This document shows, one piece after another, positions 29,234 through 39,128 of a stretch of DNA of 64,000 bases (position 1 is the first letter of the stretch; each line of letters starts with the position of its first letter). The stretch comes from Porphyridium purpureum (lineage: Eukaryota > Rhodophyta > Bangiophyceae > Porphyridiales > Porphyridiaceae). The translations under genes and the position numbers were made by a program. Below the pieces are notes generated by a model, which saw only the letters and a program-made list of their open reading frames with translations, did no database searches and had not been told where the DNA came from. The stretch is taken from contig VRMN01000011.1 in assembly GCA_008690995.1 (NCBI GenBank), positions 1 through 64,000 on the forward strand, read 5' to 3'.

Positions 29234-30193
29234 ATGGCGTTGATCGACGCGCTGCCAGATGAGCTCGTGGAAAAGGTGTTCGAGCACTGCGCGTCAATGT
29301 ACGTCGAGCCGTTTGCGGGGCACGGGCAGCGCGCTGCGCTGACGTCAGACCTCGTCGACATGATGCAGCTGGCTCGCACCTCGCGTCGAATGATGCTTGT
29401 CTTCGAGCGCCGCGTGCGCGTCGCGCTTTACGTGGACCTGCACAAGTCAAACCCGCGGTATCGGCAGGAGCGGCAGCTGAACGTGCTGCTCGCCTTCAAG
29501 AACTCGCGATTGGTGCAGACCGTCATCAATTTTGTGTTCGCGCGCATGGAGCCGCAGGCAAGCTGGCTGGCCACCCTCATCGGCGCGTATGGTACGCAAG
29601 TCGTGCAGCATGACCCGGTGCTTGCGCAGCGCGTACCCATGGAGCTCGCGTCCGCCAGCCGTGCAGGCGCAGATAGGTTGCAGTGCCCGCCCATGCACGC
29701 GCTGCGCTACGCGCTGCTCCATGTCGACGGCTTCTACCTACGCAACGGTGACGACGATAACATCGAGGACTACTTGATCCCTCTGGTTTGGGTCCGCAAT
29801 GGGCTGAGCGGTGCATCCAAACCCATTCGCCGCCTGTGGCTCAATTGTCATCTTGGTTCCGGTATGGAGCCTTTCAACTTGCCGCACGCCCTGCTGCGCC
29901 AGCTCGCACGCGTGCCTGGTTTGACCGAGTTGTTCGTGTCCGGCAGGAACTTAGGCCAAAACGAAAATGACGAAAATCATGACCGGCACATCGAGTGGCA
30001 TGGCGCCGATAAAATCCAGATTTGTGGCCGCTGGCTGTGCAAAGTGTCCGAGCTTCGCAACGTCGTGCTTGAAAATTTCTGCATGTGCTGCTCGGACGAC
30101 TGGATGCAGCACACTCACGAGTTCAAAATCAAGTTTGATCATCGCAACATGTATTTTGCCGACCGAACTCGCCACTGGGGAGACTGTCCATAA
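29234..30193 (+). CDS. F-box-like protein
   Basis: The 319-residue protein starts MALIDALPDELVEKVFEHC. This fits the first helix of an F-box, and a second part follows with DLVDMMQLARTSRRMMLVFERRVRVALY. F-box proteins link a substrate to SKP1-cullin ubiquitin ligases. The remainder has leucine-rich strands (PIRRLWLNCHLG, VPGLTELFVSGRNLG, VSELRNVVLENFCMCC) spaced like irregular leucine-rich repeats, the usual substrate-binding part. An acidic 45-residue gap between DL segments makes the F-box imperfect, so the class is tentative. RBX1, another part of cullin ligases, lies 6 kb away but is not co-directional in a unit. The first ATG in frame is 29234. Confidence 0.55.
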   Translation: MALIDALPDELVEKVFEHCASMYVEPFAGHGQRAALTSDLVDMMQLARTSRRMMLVFERRVRVALYVDLHKSNPRYRQERQLNVLLAFKNSRLVQTVINFVFARMEPQASWLATLIGAYGTQVVQHDPVLAQRVPMELASASRAGADRLQCPPMHALRYALLHVDGFYLRNGDDDNIEDYLIPLVWVRNGLSGASKPIRRLWLNCHLGSGMEPFNLPHALLRQLARVPGLTELFVSGRNLGQNENDENHDRHIEWHGADKIQICGRWLCKVSELRNVVLENFCMCCSDDWMQHTHEFKIKFDHRNMYFADRTRHWGDCP

Positions 30194-30729
30194 TAGGTGT
30201 CTTGGTGAGATGGATTAAACTGAGTATGACCAGTAGACGAGCGAGCGCCCACAGCCTCACGCGTGTTTTTTTGTTTGCGGTATCCTTCGGTCATCGTGAC
30301 GGTCAAGCATAAAAGGACCGGCGGCTTGCTCGTGTTGGTCAAGGTAGCCTGGGGGTGCGCAGAAGTCTCCTGTACAGCCCGATACATTTGCTCTTGAGCT
30401 TGTGAACTCTTCTTCACGGAAAGAGACGGGGTGAAGAACTCTACAGAGTGGAGTGCAGAGGGCTGGCTTATAGAGGCCGAGCTGGCAGAAGACTACGCAC
30501 TCAGGACGTGGTGGAAAGCGCGCTGTGAGCCGCAGTGCCGCGCTGGCGCACTGCAAGAACGGGTCACTATCTATGGCTAGTACTATTAAGTGTGCTAAAT
30601 CTGGAAGTGATCTATATGCCATCGCTGCTCATAATTTCCATTGTAACCTTCTCCTCGGTCTCCAAAGAGTCGGTGTTTTGTGTGTCCACCGGATCTCCTT
30701 GATCCAACGAAAGTGAGCTTGGCGTTGAC
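30194..30729. other. Intergenic region between two rightward genes
   Basis: No gene is supported. A palindromic CTGTACAG at 30370-30377 belongs to the recurring GTAC-type motif. Base composition falls to AT-rich near 30560-30660. Confidence 0.35.
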
Positions 30730-31518
30730 ATGACCTTCGCGTTTTCTGTTCTGTCAGTCGCATTTCAACGCCACCCATTGCCCATTCCAGACACGTTGTG
30801 CCTGCCGCTGCCGCTTCGCGCGAGACGCGCGGTTGCGCCTGGCGTGAGCCAGCTCAAAATCGCGCACAAGGTATTTCGCGAGCATGGAAGACATGACAGT
30901 GCCGATGTGACATGGATGCGCTCGGTGATTCGCAAGGAATGGCTCGAGAGCAGTGAGCTCGGGTGCCCGCTCACTGACACAGAGCGCCGATTATTTCCGT
31001 CCGATACGCAAGCGCCCGAACGGTTCCGCATGAACGATTCCGCCTCGCGCGTGCGTACGCTTATGTGTGAGCTTTTTGACGCATTGTCTGCATCGAGTGG
31101 CTCGAAGTGCGTCAGTCACGAGCTCGTCAAGTATCGCGGCGGAGCACAAGTGGATGTAAGCCCACATGATTTATTCCACGCGCACGTGTTTGCATGCGAA
31201 CATGGCCTGGGTGTGCTGTTTCACATCGCAGAGTATCCGCGCTTCTCGAACGCTTCCTTTCCGTGGAACCTTGGCTTTTGCCAGAAAGGAAGCACACTGA
31301 TTCCGACGCCGACTATGATGCACGTGCGCAACGTGATGTGGCACGATACAAGGCCATGCAATCTGGTCGTGCCACTTATTCGTCCGGGCGCCAAGTGGGA
31401 AGCGCTCGCCTCGCCAGGCAGCCTGGCTACCGTATACGAAGGTGATTTGGGCGTGCCATTGTTCGAGGTGTTCCGCTTTCCACAGCGACCAGAGCTGCTA
31501 GCATACTCTTACAGATGA
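30730..31518 (+). CDS. Hypothetical protein, possibly mitochondrial
   Basis: I do not recognise this 262-residue protein. The first 40 residues are hydrophobic and basic without acidic residues except one Asp, compatible with an organelle presequence. Then comes a helical, charged region (LKIAHKVFREHGR, VIRKEWLESSELG). The C-terminal half has alternating hydrophobic strands, with aromatic-rich words such as FHIAEYPRF, FPWNLGFCQKGS and LFEVFRFPQRP, suggesting a compact beta fold. No catalytic motif is visible. The ATG at 30730 is the first in frame. Its coding quality (even composition, no low complexity, sensible hydrophobic pattern) supports a real gene. Confidence 0.65.
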   Translation: MTFAFSVLSVAFQRHPLPIPDTLCLPLPLRARRAVAPGVSQLKIAHKVFREHGRHDSADVTWMRSVIRKEWLESSELGCPLTDTERRLFPSDTQAPERFRMNDSASRVRTLMCELFDALSASSGSKCVSHELVKYRGGAQVDVSPHDLFHAHVFACEHGLGVLFHIAEYPRFSNASFPWNLGFCQKGSTLIPTPTMMHVRNVMWHDTRPCNLVVPLIRPGAKWEALASPGSLATVYEGDLGVPLFEVFRFPQRPELLAYSYR

Positions 31519-31747
31519 AACATGTCATGCTGCCACATCTTGGCACGCATCAGACTGCACGGAGAACACCGAGCACACTTGCGTGGAGGGGAGAACGGAA
31601 AGAAAGTAAAAAAAAAAAACAGTAACAAGCTGTCGAACAGCGACTGTGTTGCGTGGCTTGTCCTCAGATATGGGGCACGAGGCACGTGAAGCTCGCGCTG
31701 GAAGTTGGCTTGCCGTAGAGGAGTGATTCTGTCACATTGAAAAGGTG

Positions 31748-33571
31748 ATGGGGCGCTTTGCGCCCAGAGGCGTTGCACCAGCTATACATCTGTTGTCATG
31801 GCGCCACAGAGGTGCTCGATTCGTCGTCGGTGAACAGCAAGCGCGATGGATCTCGTCGTCGCGTGATCCGGGAGCTACTGCCGGGAATGGCCAAGGACAG
31901 ACAGCAGCCATGTCCCTGCCGTTCACGGTACCAGAGTCGTGCGCAATCAATGCGGCTTTGAGTGTGGTTCGCGGCCAGCACTTGCATGGTGGGAGCGTCA
32001 TGTATGATTCGTCGCTGAAGCTAGAGAAGATGTACGTGCCGTTTTGGTTGTTTACGAGTATTACAGCGCGCACGGCGCACTTTTATTCCACTCGAGGTCG
32101 CACGATCAGCATCTTTGAACAGGATGTCATCCGCCGCGGGCATCTACCCGGGAGAGCGATGGCAGGCATTGAGTTTGGCGAGTCAGTCAGGACGTACGAC
32201 GTGAATGTCGACCGCTTTCTGTTTCGCCATGTTGCCGTCTGTGCGGCAGGTGTCGAGCACGGGTCGTCAGCCCTGGATCATGACGCTGTCCTGAAAGCGT
32301 GCTTTGCGGAGACCTGCGCAAGCAGCGTGGCAAAAGTACAGCTGGGGCCCACACTCCTGTCGCACGCAGATGTGTCGCCGCGTTTTCACGCGAGCGATCG
32401 AGTTTGGCGTGTCGGTGTCTCCGAGGCTACTGCGTCCAGAGATGCGCTTCATGAAGTATATGACTCAGAAAAGGAACGAATAGCCAACACAAAGACGCGA
32501 GACACGAACGCTCAATGTTATTTTCTCGGAGCCAGACTTGAGATTATAGATGCAAAGCCGGCTGCGCAGCTTCTCTTCTTGCCGGTATATGTTGCGCGCA
32601 TGGAAGCCGTAACGATCACGAAAAGTTGTGTTCTTGTGGTGTCTGGATTTGAAGACGCACCGCATGTGTCTGATCCAAGCGTGTCCTACTGCTTGACGGC
32701 TCGGCCAGCTGTGCGCTTTACGGTCATTTCTGTACCCACCGTGGCCGGTATTGGAATGATCGAGCTAGTCGTGTGGGATGGCACAGTTTCGCCTGAACTC
32801 GTGCTGGGCAGCCTTTTTGCGGCGTGCTTTGCCGGTTTGGCAGGGACGTACTTCGAAGCTCTGATTGAGTCGGTGCAGAAACTAGGGCATATTCAGTGGT
32901 GGAAGCTGCCGCGGCGACCAATATCACGGCCGCGTCGTTGGAAATCTCCCAACGAAACCGGTGATGCTTCGTACGGTCGACGCAAGAGAACGCCGCGTCC
33001 GCACACGGCACAGTTCCGGGAATACCAACGTCAGAACCAAGGCGATGCGAAACAAAGCTCAAGTCAAGAGGAGCGATGGGAGCAGCAGAGGCAAGAGAGT
33101 GAGCGAATGCGTGAGAAATATGAAGCATTTTGGGGTTCCTTTCAGGAGGAACCGTTTGGAACGGGGTCACACAGCGGTGGCAGTCGTACGTATCGGAACG
33201 AATACACAGGCGACAGCTACCGGCACTCGCGAGCGAGTGAGCATACCTATCGAGATGAATATCAGCAGCACCAGTGGCATCAGCAGCACGAACACCGGCA
33301 ACAAGATCAACAGCGGCATCAGCATCGTGCAAGGGCTGATGCGGGCGAGTGGTCTGTCGAAAGAGCATGTATCGTGCTGCAGTGCGACTCTGACGCGCCG
33401 TTCAAAGACATCAAGAAGGCGTATCTGCGTCAGGCCATGAAGTACCATCCCGATCGGCTAGGCTCTCAAAACGGCGTGGACGAGCATGTTCGCAAGTCTC
33501 ACGAAAAAAGGTTCAAGGAAATATCATCTGCATATGGCGTGCTCAAGCGACGGCACGGCCGTGGAGCCTGA
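31748..33571 (+). CDS. J-domain co-chaperone with C-terminal J domain and membrane segment
   Basis: This is a 607-residue protein. The last 80 residues are a J domain: VERACIVLQCDSDAPFKDIKKAY, the HPD triad within MKYHPDRLG, and a final FKEISSAYGVLKRR helix. J domains stimulate HSP70 ATPase. The N-terminal 60 residues are basic and Ser/Ala-rich (RFAPRGVAPA, ARWISSSRD), like a mitochondrial or plastid presequence. A large middle domain of beta strands without a known name follows. A hydrophobic segment near residues 355-375 (LVLGSLFAACFAGLAGTYF) may cross or enter a membrane. The linker before the J domain is rich in Gln, His, Arg and Glu. I chose ATG 31748 over the GTG just before it. Which HSP70 it serves is unknown. 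Confidence 0.8.
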   Translation: MGRFAPRGVAPAIHLLSWRHRGARFVVGEQQARWISSSRDPGATAGNGQGQTAAMSLPFTVPESCAINAALSVVRGQHLHGGSVMYDSSLKLEKMYVPFWLFTSITARTAHFYSTRGRTISIFEQDVIRRGHLPGRAMAGIEFGESVRTYDVNVDRFLFRHVAVCAAGVEHGSSALDHDAVLKACFAETCASSVAKVQLGPTLLSHADVSPRFHASDRVWRVGVSEATASRDALHEVYDSEKERIANTKTRDTNAQCYFLGARLEIIDAKPAAQLLFLPVYVARMEAVTITKSCVLVVSGFEDAPHVSDPSVSYCLTARPAVRFTVISVPTVAGIGMIELVVWDGTVSPELVLGSLFAACFAGLAGTYFEALIESVQKLGHIQWWKLPRRPISRPRRWKSPNETGDASYGRRKRTPRPHTAQFREYQRQNQGDAKQSSSQEERWEQQRQESERMREKYEAFWGSFQEEPFGTGSHSGGSRTYRNEYTGDSYRHSRASEHTYRDEYQQHQWHQQHEHRQQDQQRHQHRARADAGEWSVERACIVLQCDSDAPFKDIKKAYLRQAMKYHPDRLGSQNGVDEHVRKSHEKRFKEISSAYGVLKRRHGRGA

Positions 33572-33825
33572 GGTAGGCGCGTGTAAAATCATGGAAAGTC
33601 GCATTCGCCGTGGCATGGTTGAGCGAGCTCTGTGTGATGCACATGGTACTCGGCTTTTGTGAAGTCCGTTCCATATATATACTGAAATGGCAAAGCGAGC
33701 GATCAAAATGAATAAATAGGGCATGATGTCCTCTTTCGCAACATCAGAACAGATCGAGACACGTCGCTGCATCCTTCTTGCCAGATATTCAGGTTTGCAC
33801 AAAGGAGAGCGCCAAATACGTGGTG

Positions 33826-34665
33826 CTAAGATGAGCGTGTTCTCTCCAGGCGCCCAGAACCATCGCCGGTATCATGTGAGATACGTCTACTCGTTGCCTC
33901 ACGCTCCAGACTGATACGAGTTGCCTCGCTTTTTGACCACATGTGCTCGCCCTTGAATGGATCCGATTTCCGGTCGACGATGAGTCTGCCAAAGTACAGA
34001 CGTACGGACGGCTCGCTGTCGCTTTTCTCCGTGCACCAGCACAGGCCTGAGAAGCTTGTGTACTCGGAATGGAAAACAATCTGTGCGCCCGCCGGTCTGA
34101 GCGAGTCTTTGAGCAGGTTGAGATTGTTCTCCACTTTCCACGAGACGGCGTGGTCGTTCGCGCGCCGGACCACCTTGCTGACTTCCGTTCCGTTCAGAAA
34201 CACCTGATTCCCGAGCAGCACGAGCACGGCGCCGTACTTTCCATCCACGCCGCGATTCCACGTCATCTGCGTCACAAACACGCGCGGCACGTCAATCATA
34301 CGCCCGACTTTCATGATGAGGTCCTCGGACAGCAAAGAAAACACCTGCTTCAAAGTCTGCTCCTGCGCGGCGCTGGTATCACCCGAGTGCGCTCCGACAT
34401 CCACGTCCAGGCCTCCTTGGTGATAATGCGCATAATTCGAGTTCCAGCTCGCCTGCGAGCGCGGCTCGAGCAGCGCCATATCATCGGAGCCGTGATGCGT
34501 CTGGAGCGTCGAAGAGGCAGCCGGTGGCTTCGCGCCACTGCCGCTGCCACCATCGCCTTCCGCCGCGTTGGACTGGTGCCATTCGACGTCCGCCTGGTGC
34601 CAGCAGTGCAGAAGCACCACGCGGTAGTTCGTAACCTTGCTAAACTTTTGCCAATCCTTCTCCAT
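33826..34665 (-). CDS. Hypothetical protein
   Basis: This is a 279-residue protein I do not recognise. Residues 1-30 (WQKFSKVTNYRVVLLHCWHQADVEW) and 105-235 look folded, with strands such as RVFVTQMTWNRGVDG and KYGAVLVLLGNQVFLNGTEV, and then IVFHSEYTSFSGLCWCTEK. Between them is a Gly/Ser/His-rich linker. The last 40 residues are basic and Ser-rich. There is no signal peptide or membrane segment, so it is probably cytosolic. The alternating strands with a conserved-looking Trp/Phe pattern could be a lipid- or protein-binding beta barrel, but that is speculation. It is transcribed in the same direction as the next gene to the right, with about 220 bases between them. Confidence 0.65.
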   Translation of the reverse strand: MEKDWQKFSKVTNYRVVLLHCWHQADVEWHQSNAAEGDGGSGSGAKPPAASSTLQTHHGSDDMALLEPRSQASWNSNYAHYHQGGLDVDVGAHSGDTSAAQEQTLKQVFSLLSEDLIMKVGRMIDVPRVFVTQMTWNRGVDGKYGAVLVLLGNQVFLNGTEVSKVVRRANDHAVSWKVENNLNLLKDSLRPAGAQIVFHSEYTSFSGLCWCTEKSDSEPSVRLYFGRLIVDRKSDPFKGEHMWSKSEATRISLEREATSRRISHDTGDGSGRLERTRSS

Positions 34666-34885
34666 CTGCTCCTTCCCTGACTCGTATCTTCCCTCTTCAT
34701 CTAGTCGACCTCCTGCTCAAAGCCAAAGAAATTGAGTCCCGTGCGACTGTCGGTTTCCCGGTTTCTCCTTGTCAGCAATACAGAATTGAACCGTTTAACC
34801 GAATGTGAAGCAGTTCGATCAGAAATGGTGCAAAAGCAGACCAGCCTATGGACAACAGGCGTAGGCGACATGGATGTTGGCGAGT

Positions 34886-35788
34886 TCAGCTATTGGGGTG
34901 GATGTGGCGTAGTCGCTTGGACTCTGGTGAGTAGTTCGGCGGCGGATCAGTATCCGGCAGTAATAGATTCAGGCCACTTTTCCGGGGCGTGCTCATATCG
35001 CTTTCGCGCGGGGTGGCCGTTCGTGAACGTACGATGTCTGTCATGGGTCTGATCTCCTTGCCTGACGGAGGCTTCAATGGAGAGACAGATGACTTTGCAG
35101 ATACGGAGTTGCCTGCCTGCGGGAGAGCATTCCAAGGAGGAGGCGGGAGTGCGGCCTGGAGCGAGGTCTTCAGCTGCTCTGCAAGCGCCTGCATTTCCTG
35201 GTGACGTTCGCCAAGGAACTGGTCCACGGAGCTCACCAAGGTCTGCATCTCAAGCTGCCGCTCTGCAAGAAATTGGTCCACTTTTTGCACCTGGCTTGCA
35301 AGGTCACGAGCGGCTTGCGCCGCTTCTCGCTCAGGTATGCCAGGAAACCGGCGCCGGATGAAACATGGAAAGCGTTCAACCACAAAGTCAATCAAAGCGG
35401 GCCAGGCAAGCACACGAGCGGGAGCGAGAATCCAGTGAATTGGTCGCACCAGAACCAACAATGGCCGGAAGAAAATCAAAATTGGACGCAGCTGTATGAC
35501 GCAGAGCACCTGCACGGCGCGAAATGCAACCAACGACCATTGTCTCCGTGACTTGGACGCCGCACCCACATCTGCGGAAGCCACTGAAGCGGCCGTGACG
35601 CGCATCCGTATTCTACTAAACGCCAGCCACGCTCCGACTAGCGCAAACGCTCGGACGGAAAACAGCTCAATGTCGTTCGCCAGCGCTGTGTGACAATCAT
35701 CCGGCAACATCAGGTTGTGCAAGCGCCTCTGACCTATACGCCGCAGGTCTGCTGCTGAAATCGACAAGGGCACGCTCTCGTCACCCAT
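34886..35788 (-). CDS. Hypothetical membrane protein with duplicated coiled-coil motif
   Basis: This is a 300-residue protein without a recognised family. The centre is hydrophobic: FSVRAFALVGAWLAF, then a long run around VLCVIQLRPILIFFRPLLVLV and IHWILAPARVLAWP, which would form membrane hairpins rather than several full spans. It is followed by an internal duplication, VDQFLAERQLEMQ and VDQFLGERHQEMQ, inside a coiled coil. The C-terminus is Pro/Ser-rich with TP and SP sites. This suggests a membrane-shaping or tethering protein (inference). ATG 35788 is chosen over a GTG four codons upstream. It is divergent from RBX1, with 153 bases between starts. Confidence 0.65.
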   Translation of the reverse strand: MGDESVPLSISAADLRRIGQRRLHNLMLPDDCHTALANDIELFSVRAFALVGAWLAFSRIRMRVTAASVASADVGAASKSRRQWSLVAFRAVQVLCVIQLRPILIFFRPLLVLVRPIHWILAPARVLAWPALIDFVVERFPCFIRRRFPGIPEREAAQAARDLASQVQKVDQFLAERQLEMQTLVSSVDQFLGERHQEMQALAEQLKTSLQAALPPPPWNALPQAGNSVSAKSSVSPLKPPSGKEIRPMTDIVRSRTATPRESDMSTPRKSGLNLLLPDTDPPPNYSPESKRLRHIHPNS

Positions 35789-35941
35789 CGTATACGACAC
35801 TGACCAACCTCCCCCCCCTCAATTCCAAACCCGATAAGTGGAACGTGAGTCAAGCTTGTTGATCGAACAACGGGACACAAAGACAGCGAGAGCTTGCGAA
35901 AGATTGCGGGAGCGTGTGGGTTTGAACGAAGAGGAGGAGAA

Positions 35942-36322
35942 ATGGCGGACGCGATGGAGGTAGATTCTGGTGCGGGAGCGAGCGGGAGTGGAGGGGCAGT
36001 TGGGAGTGGAGGGGCAGTTGGGAGTGAGGTGGCAGGGAGTAGCTGCCGGACAGCACGCTTCGAGATCAAAAAGTATAATGCTGTCGCGCTGTGGTCCTGG
36101 GATATTGTAGTGGACAACTGCGCGATTTGCCGCAACCATATTATGGATCTCTGCATCGAATGCCAGGCGAACGCGTCATCTGCCACGTGCGAGGAGTGCA
36201 CCGTCGCGTGGGGCGTGTGCAACCACGCGTTCCACTTTCACTGCATTTCACGCTGGTTGAAAACCCGCCAGGTTTGCCCGCTGGATAACTCAGACTGGGA
36301 GTTCAGCAGGCTTGGAAAGTAG
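35942..36322 (+). CDS. RBX1: RING-H2 subunit of cullin ubiquitin ligases, RBX1/ROC1
   Basis: The 126-residue protein has the full ROC1 pattern. It begins with a beta strand that inserts into the cullin ([17 protein letters not shown]), then [20 protein letters not shown]. The zinc ligands continue as [20 protein letters not shown], then [21 protein letters not shown]1 recruits E2 enzymes to all cullin-RING ligases. The N-terminal 40 residues are Gly/Ser-rich with a twice-repeated GSGGAV unit, longer than in animals. ATG 35942 begins [10 protein letters not shown], as in many RBX1 proteins. The RING region leaves little doubt that it is RBX1 rather than APC11. Confidence 0.95.
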   Translation: MADAMEVDSGAGASGSGGAVGSGGAVGSEVAGSSCRTARFEIKKYNAVALWSWDIVVDNCAICRNHIMDLCIECQANASSATCEECTVAWGVCNHAFHFHCISRWLKTRQVCPLDNSDWEFSRLGK

Positions 36323-36716
36323 ATACTCGCTGCTCAACCGTATCTTGGCCATGCTTATCGGAGTCCGCTTTCCGGATCGGTATCAAGAAGTATGTACCGC
36401 AGTCGTTGACACGTGCTCGCCTATACTAAAGGATGAAAAGGATGGCAGTCGTTTTCGTTTCTTTAGTTAGACAGCCATCAGTTGACTGTGTGCAAAGGAT
36501 ATGAAGGCCAAACATCACATGTCGAAACCTGCTTGTATCGTGAGCTAAATGTAAAGCCCCTCGCGCAGGCATCTGAACAACGAATAGTCTCATATTATGT
36601 GCGATGCAAAAACAAAAACAAAAACAAAAACAAAAAAGGTGAGCGTAAGGTTGGGCCTTCCGCCACTTGAAACGCTACTGATTCATTTTTGCGGCGCGCG
36701 AATTGCTTTCCCGACA
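36323..36716. other. Convergent 3' region, RBX1 / DNA ligase I
   Basis: No gene is seen. An AAAAAC hexamer repeat covers about 36608-36638. Confidence 0.4.
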
Positions 36717-39128
36717 CTACTCATTATTTTCATGAATCAGGGCCTGCCGAACGTAGAGCTCCTTAATCTGCTCGGCATCTGATGCCTGCTCTGGGCCCTT
36801 GTCATCACGCTCGCGAATAAACCTTGGAAAGCGCAACGCAATACCCTTGCCCTCTTCCACCATTCCCTCAGCAGCGGCGTATACTGGTGAAAGCGACAAG
36901 TCCGCACACAGAACTTCCCACACAGCGCAAGGCTCAAACCAGACGTCCGGCATGTCCTTGGGTGGCAACGCGCGCACACCCTTGTAGTACGGCTTGGGCC
37001 CTGATGCGACGCGACCAGGCTCACCAAAATACACACTGAGCTTTTCGAGCATTTCGTCCGAGAAGCCCGTGCCAATTTTGCAGCAAGTCTGGTACTCTTC
37101 AGAATCCTGGTCGTAGCACGCGAGCAAGTAAGCACCAAACCATCCCGTGCGCTTGCCACGCCCACGGTATCCTGCTATTGGGACCAGGTCCAGTGTGTCT
37201 CCCATGCCGTCCAAGTAGTCCTTTTTGACTTTGAGCCAGTTGGTCGAGCGGTTTGACGGTTCGTACGTGCTCTGCTCGCCCACCAAACGCTTCACCATCA
37301 GCCCTTCGCAGCCGGCGCGGATACTTTCCTGTAAGTGCTGCTCAATCTGCTCCACGTCCGAGCCGTCCATCGCGGACGCAAACATGAATGTCCCAGGAAT
37401 TTCGTTGAATATGCGGTGCATCGCCTCGCGGCGCGCCAGTAGCGTCTCTTGCAGCATGCTCTTGCCGTCGTAGTACAATAAGTCGAATGCATACAAACAC
37501 ACCGGTACCTTCACGTCCTCGAGCAGCACGTCCTTGCGCGCCCGCTTCTGCAGCGCCTGGAATGGCAGCAGCTTGTGATTCTCCGCATCGTAAGCAACGA
37601 CCTCGGAGTCTAGAATGAAGTCAACGCCGGCATACTCGGGCTTGAGAGCCTTGTCGATGCCCTGCAGATCCGGATATTTGCCCGTATGATTCTCGGCGTT
37701 GCGCGAGTAGATCCGAACGTCGCCGTCGCCCTTCTTTTGATCCTTCTTCGACAAGCGGTGAACTTGCGCACGCTCACCGTCATACTTGAACTCACTTGTG
37801 AAGCGTACGTTGTCGAACTTTTCGATCACTTCATGAATACCCTTTGTGGGTTTGGCAAGCATTGGCCCAATCGGCAAACCGGGTGTCAGCTTGCAGCGTT
37901 CAAGCAAGCGCGAGTCGACGGCTCGAAGCTCGAGCAAGGCCGGAATCACAAGATCCCAGCTCGGTAGCTGGCTGTATACGCTCGATAAGATCCCTGCACC
38001 CTCCTTCAGAGCTGCGACGAGCTCTTCTTCCGCCTCCCCTCTCGACCCGCTGCTTTTCTTTGCATTGTTGCTCTTCTTCGCGGATTTGGCCGCCCCAGCG
38101 TCTGAGCTGACGTAAGACTCGAGCACAAACGCGTGCGCCAAGGCCACAATGACAGACTTCTCGGCCATGTGAATGCGCAACTTGCCCAAGAGGGCACGGC
38201 ATATGAATTTAGCCTCCTCCTTGGCCGCGCACGCAAACAGCTTTGAGATGCGCTGGAAGCGCTCCTGGTTTGATAATTTGCCTGTTGCTCGTGCGATTTT
38301 CTGAAACTCAGAAAAGACTTCTCTGAGCGTGAGCGGCTTTGCTTTGAAGAGAGTCTTTTGTGCAGTACGTGCCTTCATGGCAACGTCACCTAGATCGCCG
38401 ACTTTGTCTGCAAGCATCTTAAGGTCCTTGGCACTGCGCCCAGAACTCGTCGCCAGCGCTTTCATCACAATGCCCTCGCCGACGCCCAACTCCAACCCTT
38501 CGTGCGCCGGCGCCAGCTTATTCGTGCACATGTACACCATACGTGTCAAGTCTTCGGGCGTGCTGCGGATCACCACGCGGAACGCGGCGGTCAGGATATC
38601 GTCAATTTTTAGCCGTGACATCTCTGCCTCCACACGCGCGAATAAAGTGGCGACAAACGCATATGGGACGGCGGCTCCATTGGCCCAAGTCTGCTCCATG
38701 CCTTGTCTTTCCTCCTCACTCAGATCACTTGCTTTCGGTCCGCCCGCAGTCGTTTCCGCAGAAGATCCTGGCAAGGCTTCGGTAGGCGCAGAAGGTTGTT
38801 CATTGACGCGCGCTGCTTCATTACTCTCCTCAACTGCGGCGTGGCGGCGCATTTCCTCGTTTTCGTCCCATTTTCGCTTTCTCTGCACCTTTTCATCCTC
38901 GCTCCGCGTGACGTCTTCTGAGGCAGCAGGCACCGCGGCTCCTTCGTCTTCTGCAGCGTGCTCCTTGGGCCGCTTCTTATTTTTCCCCGAAAAAGCATCT
39001 TGTAACGAAACTTGAGCGTTCCGCGTCGAACTTCCAGACGGCACCTTGTTGGAGCCAAGCGAGCGAGGAGCCATGACTCTCTTGGATGCCGCAGGCGCTG
39101 AAGCCGAGAATGATGACACGCCGCTCAT
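36717..39128 (-). CDS. LIG1: ATP-dependent DNA ligase I
   Basis: This is an 803-residue protein that seals nicks in replication and repair. The disordered N-terminus (to about 170) carries QVSLQDAF near residues 67-74, which fits a PCNA-binding PIP box. The DNA-binding domain follows (about 170-380, with AHTLGRL-free helices typical of LIG1). The adenylation domain has the active-site EFKYDGERAQVH with Lys448 and IYSRNAENHTGKYPDL. A LDSEVVAYD strand and DYLDGMGDTLDLVPI follow, then the OB-fold with YKGVRALPPKDMPDVWFEP and GIALRFPRFIRERDDK. All are LIG1 hallmarks, and length is normal. ATG 39128 is the first in frame; an internal MAPRSLG start 18 codons later is possible, and LIG1 genes elsewhere use alternative starts for organelle forms. 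It is divergent from NDP kinase. Confidence 0.95.
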   Translation of the reverse strand: MSGVSSFSASAPAASKRVMAPRSLGSNKVPSGSSTRNAQVSLQDAFSGKNKKRPKEHAAEDEGAAVPAASEDVTRSEDEKVQRKRKWDENEEMRRHAAVEESNEAARVNEQPSAPTEALPGSSAETTAGGPKASDLSEEERQGMEQTWANGAAVPYAFVATLFARVEAEMSRLKIDDILTAAFRVVIRSTPEDLTRMVYMCTNKLAPAHEGLELGVGEGIVMKALATSSGRSAKDLKMLADKVGDLGDVAMKARTAQKTLFKAKPLTLREVFSEFQKIARATGKLSNQERFQRISKLFACAAKEEAKFICRALLGKLRIHMAEKSVIVALAHAFVLESYVSSDAGAAKSAKKSNNAKKSSGSRGEAEEELVAALKEGAGILSSVYSQLPSWDLVIPALLELRAVDSRLLERCKLTPGLPIGPMLAKPTKGIHEVIEKFDNVRFTSEFKYDGERAQVHRLSKKDQKKGDGDVRIYSRNAENHTGKYPDLQGIDKALKPEYAGVDFILDSEVVAYDAENHKLLPFQALQKRARKDVLLEDVKVPVCLYAFDLLYYDGKSMLQETLLARREAMHRIFNEIPGTFMFASAMDGSDVEQIEQHLQESIRAGCEGLMVKRLVGEQSTYEPSNRSTNWLKVKKDYLDGMGDTLDLVPIAGYRGRGKRTGWFGAYLLACYDQDSEEYQTCCKIGTGFSDEMLEKLSVYFGEPGRVASGPKPYYKGVRALPPKDMPDVWFEPCAVWEVLCADLSLSPVYAAAEGMVEEGKGIALRFPRFIRERDDKGPEQASDAEQIKELYVRQALIHENNE

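Noticed and set aside
30560-30730. Possible tRNA or small RNA in the AT-richer intergenic patch
   Set aside because: I could not fold a cloverleaf or find box A/B elements by eye.
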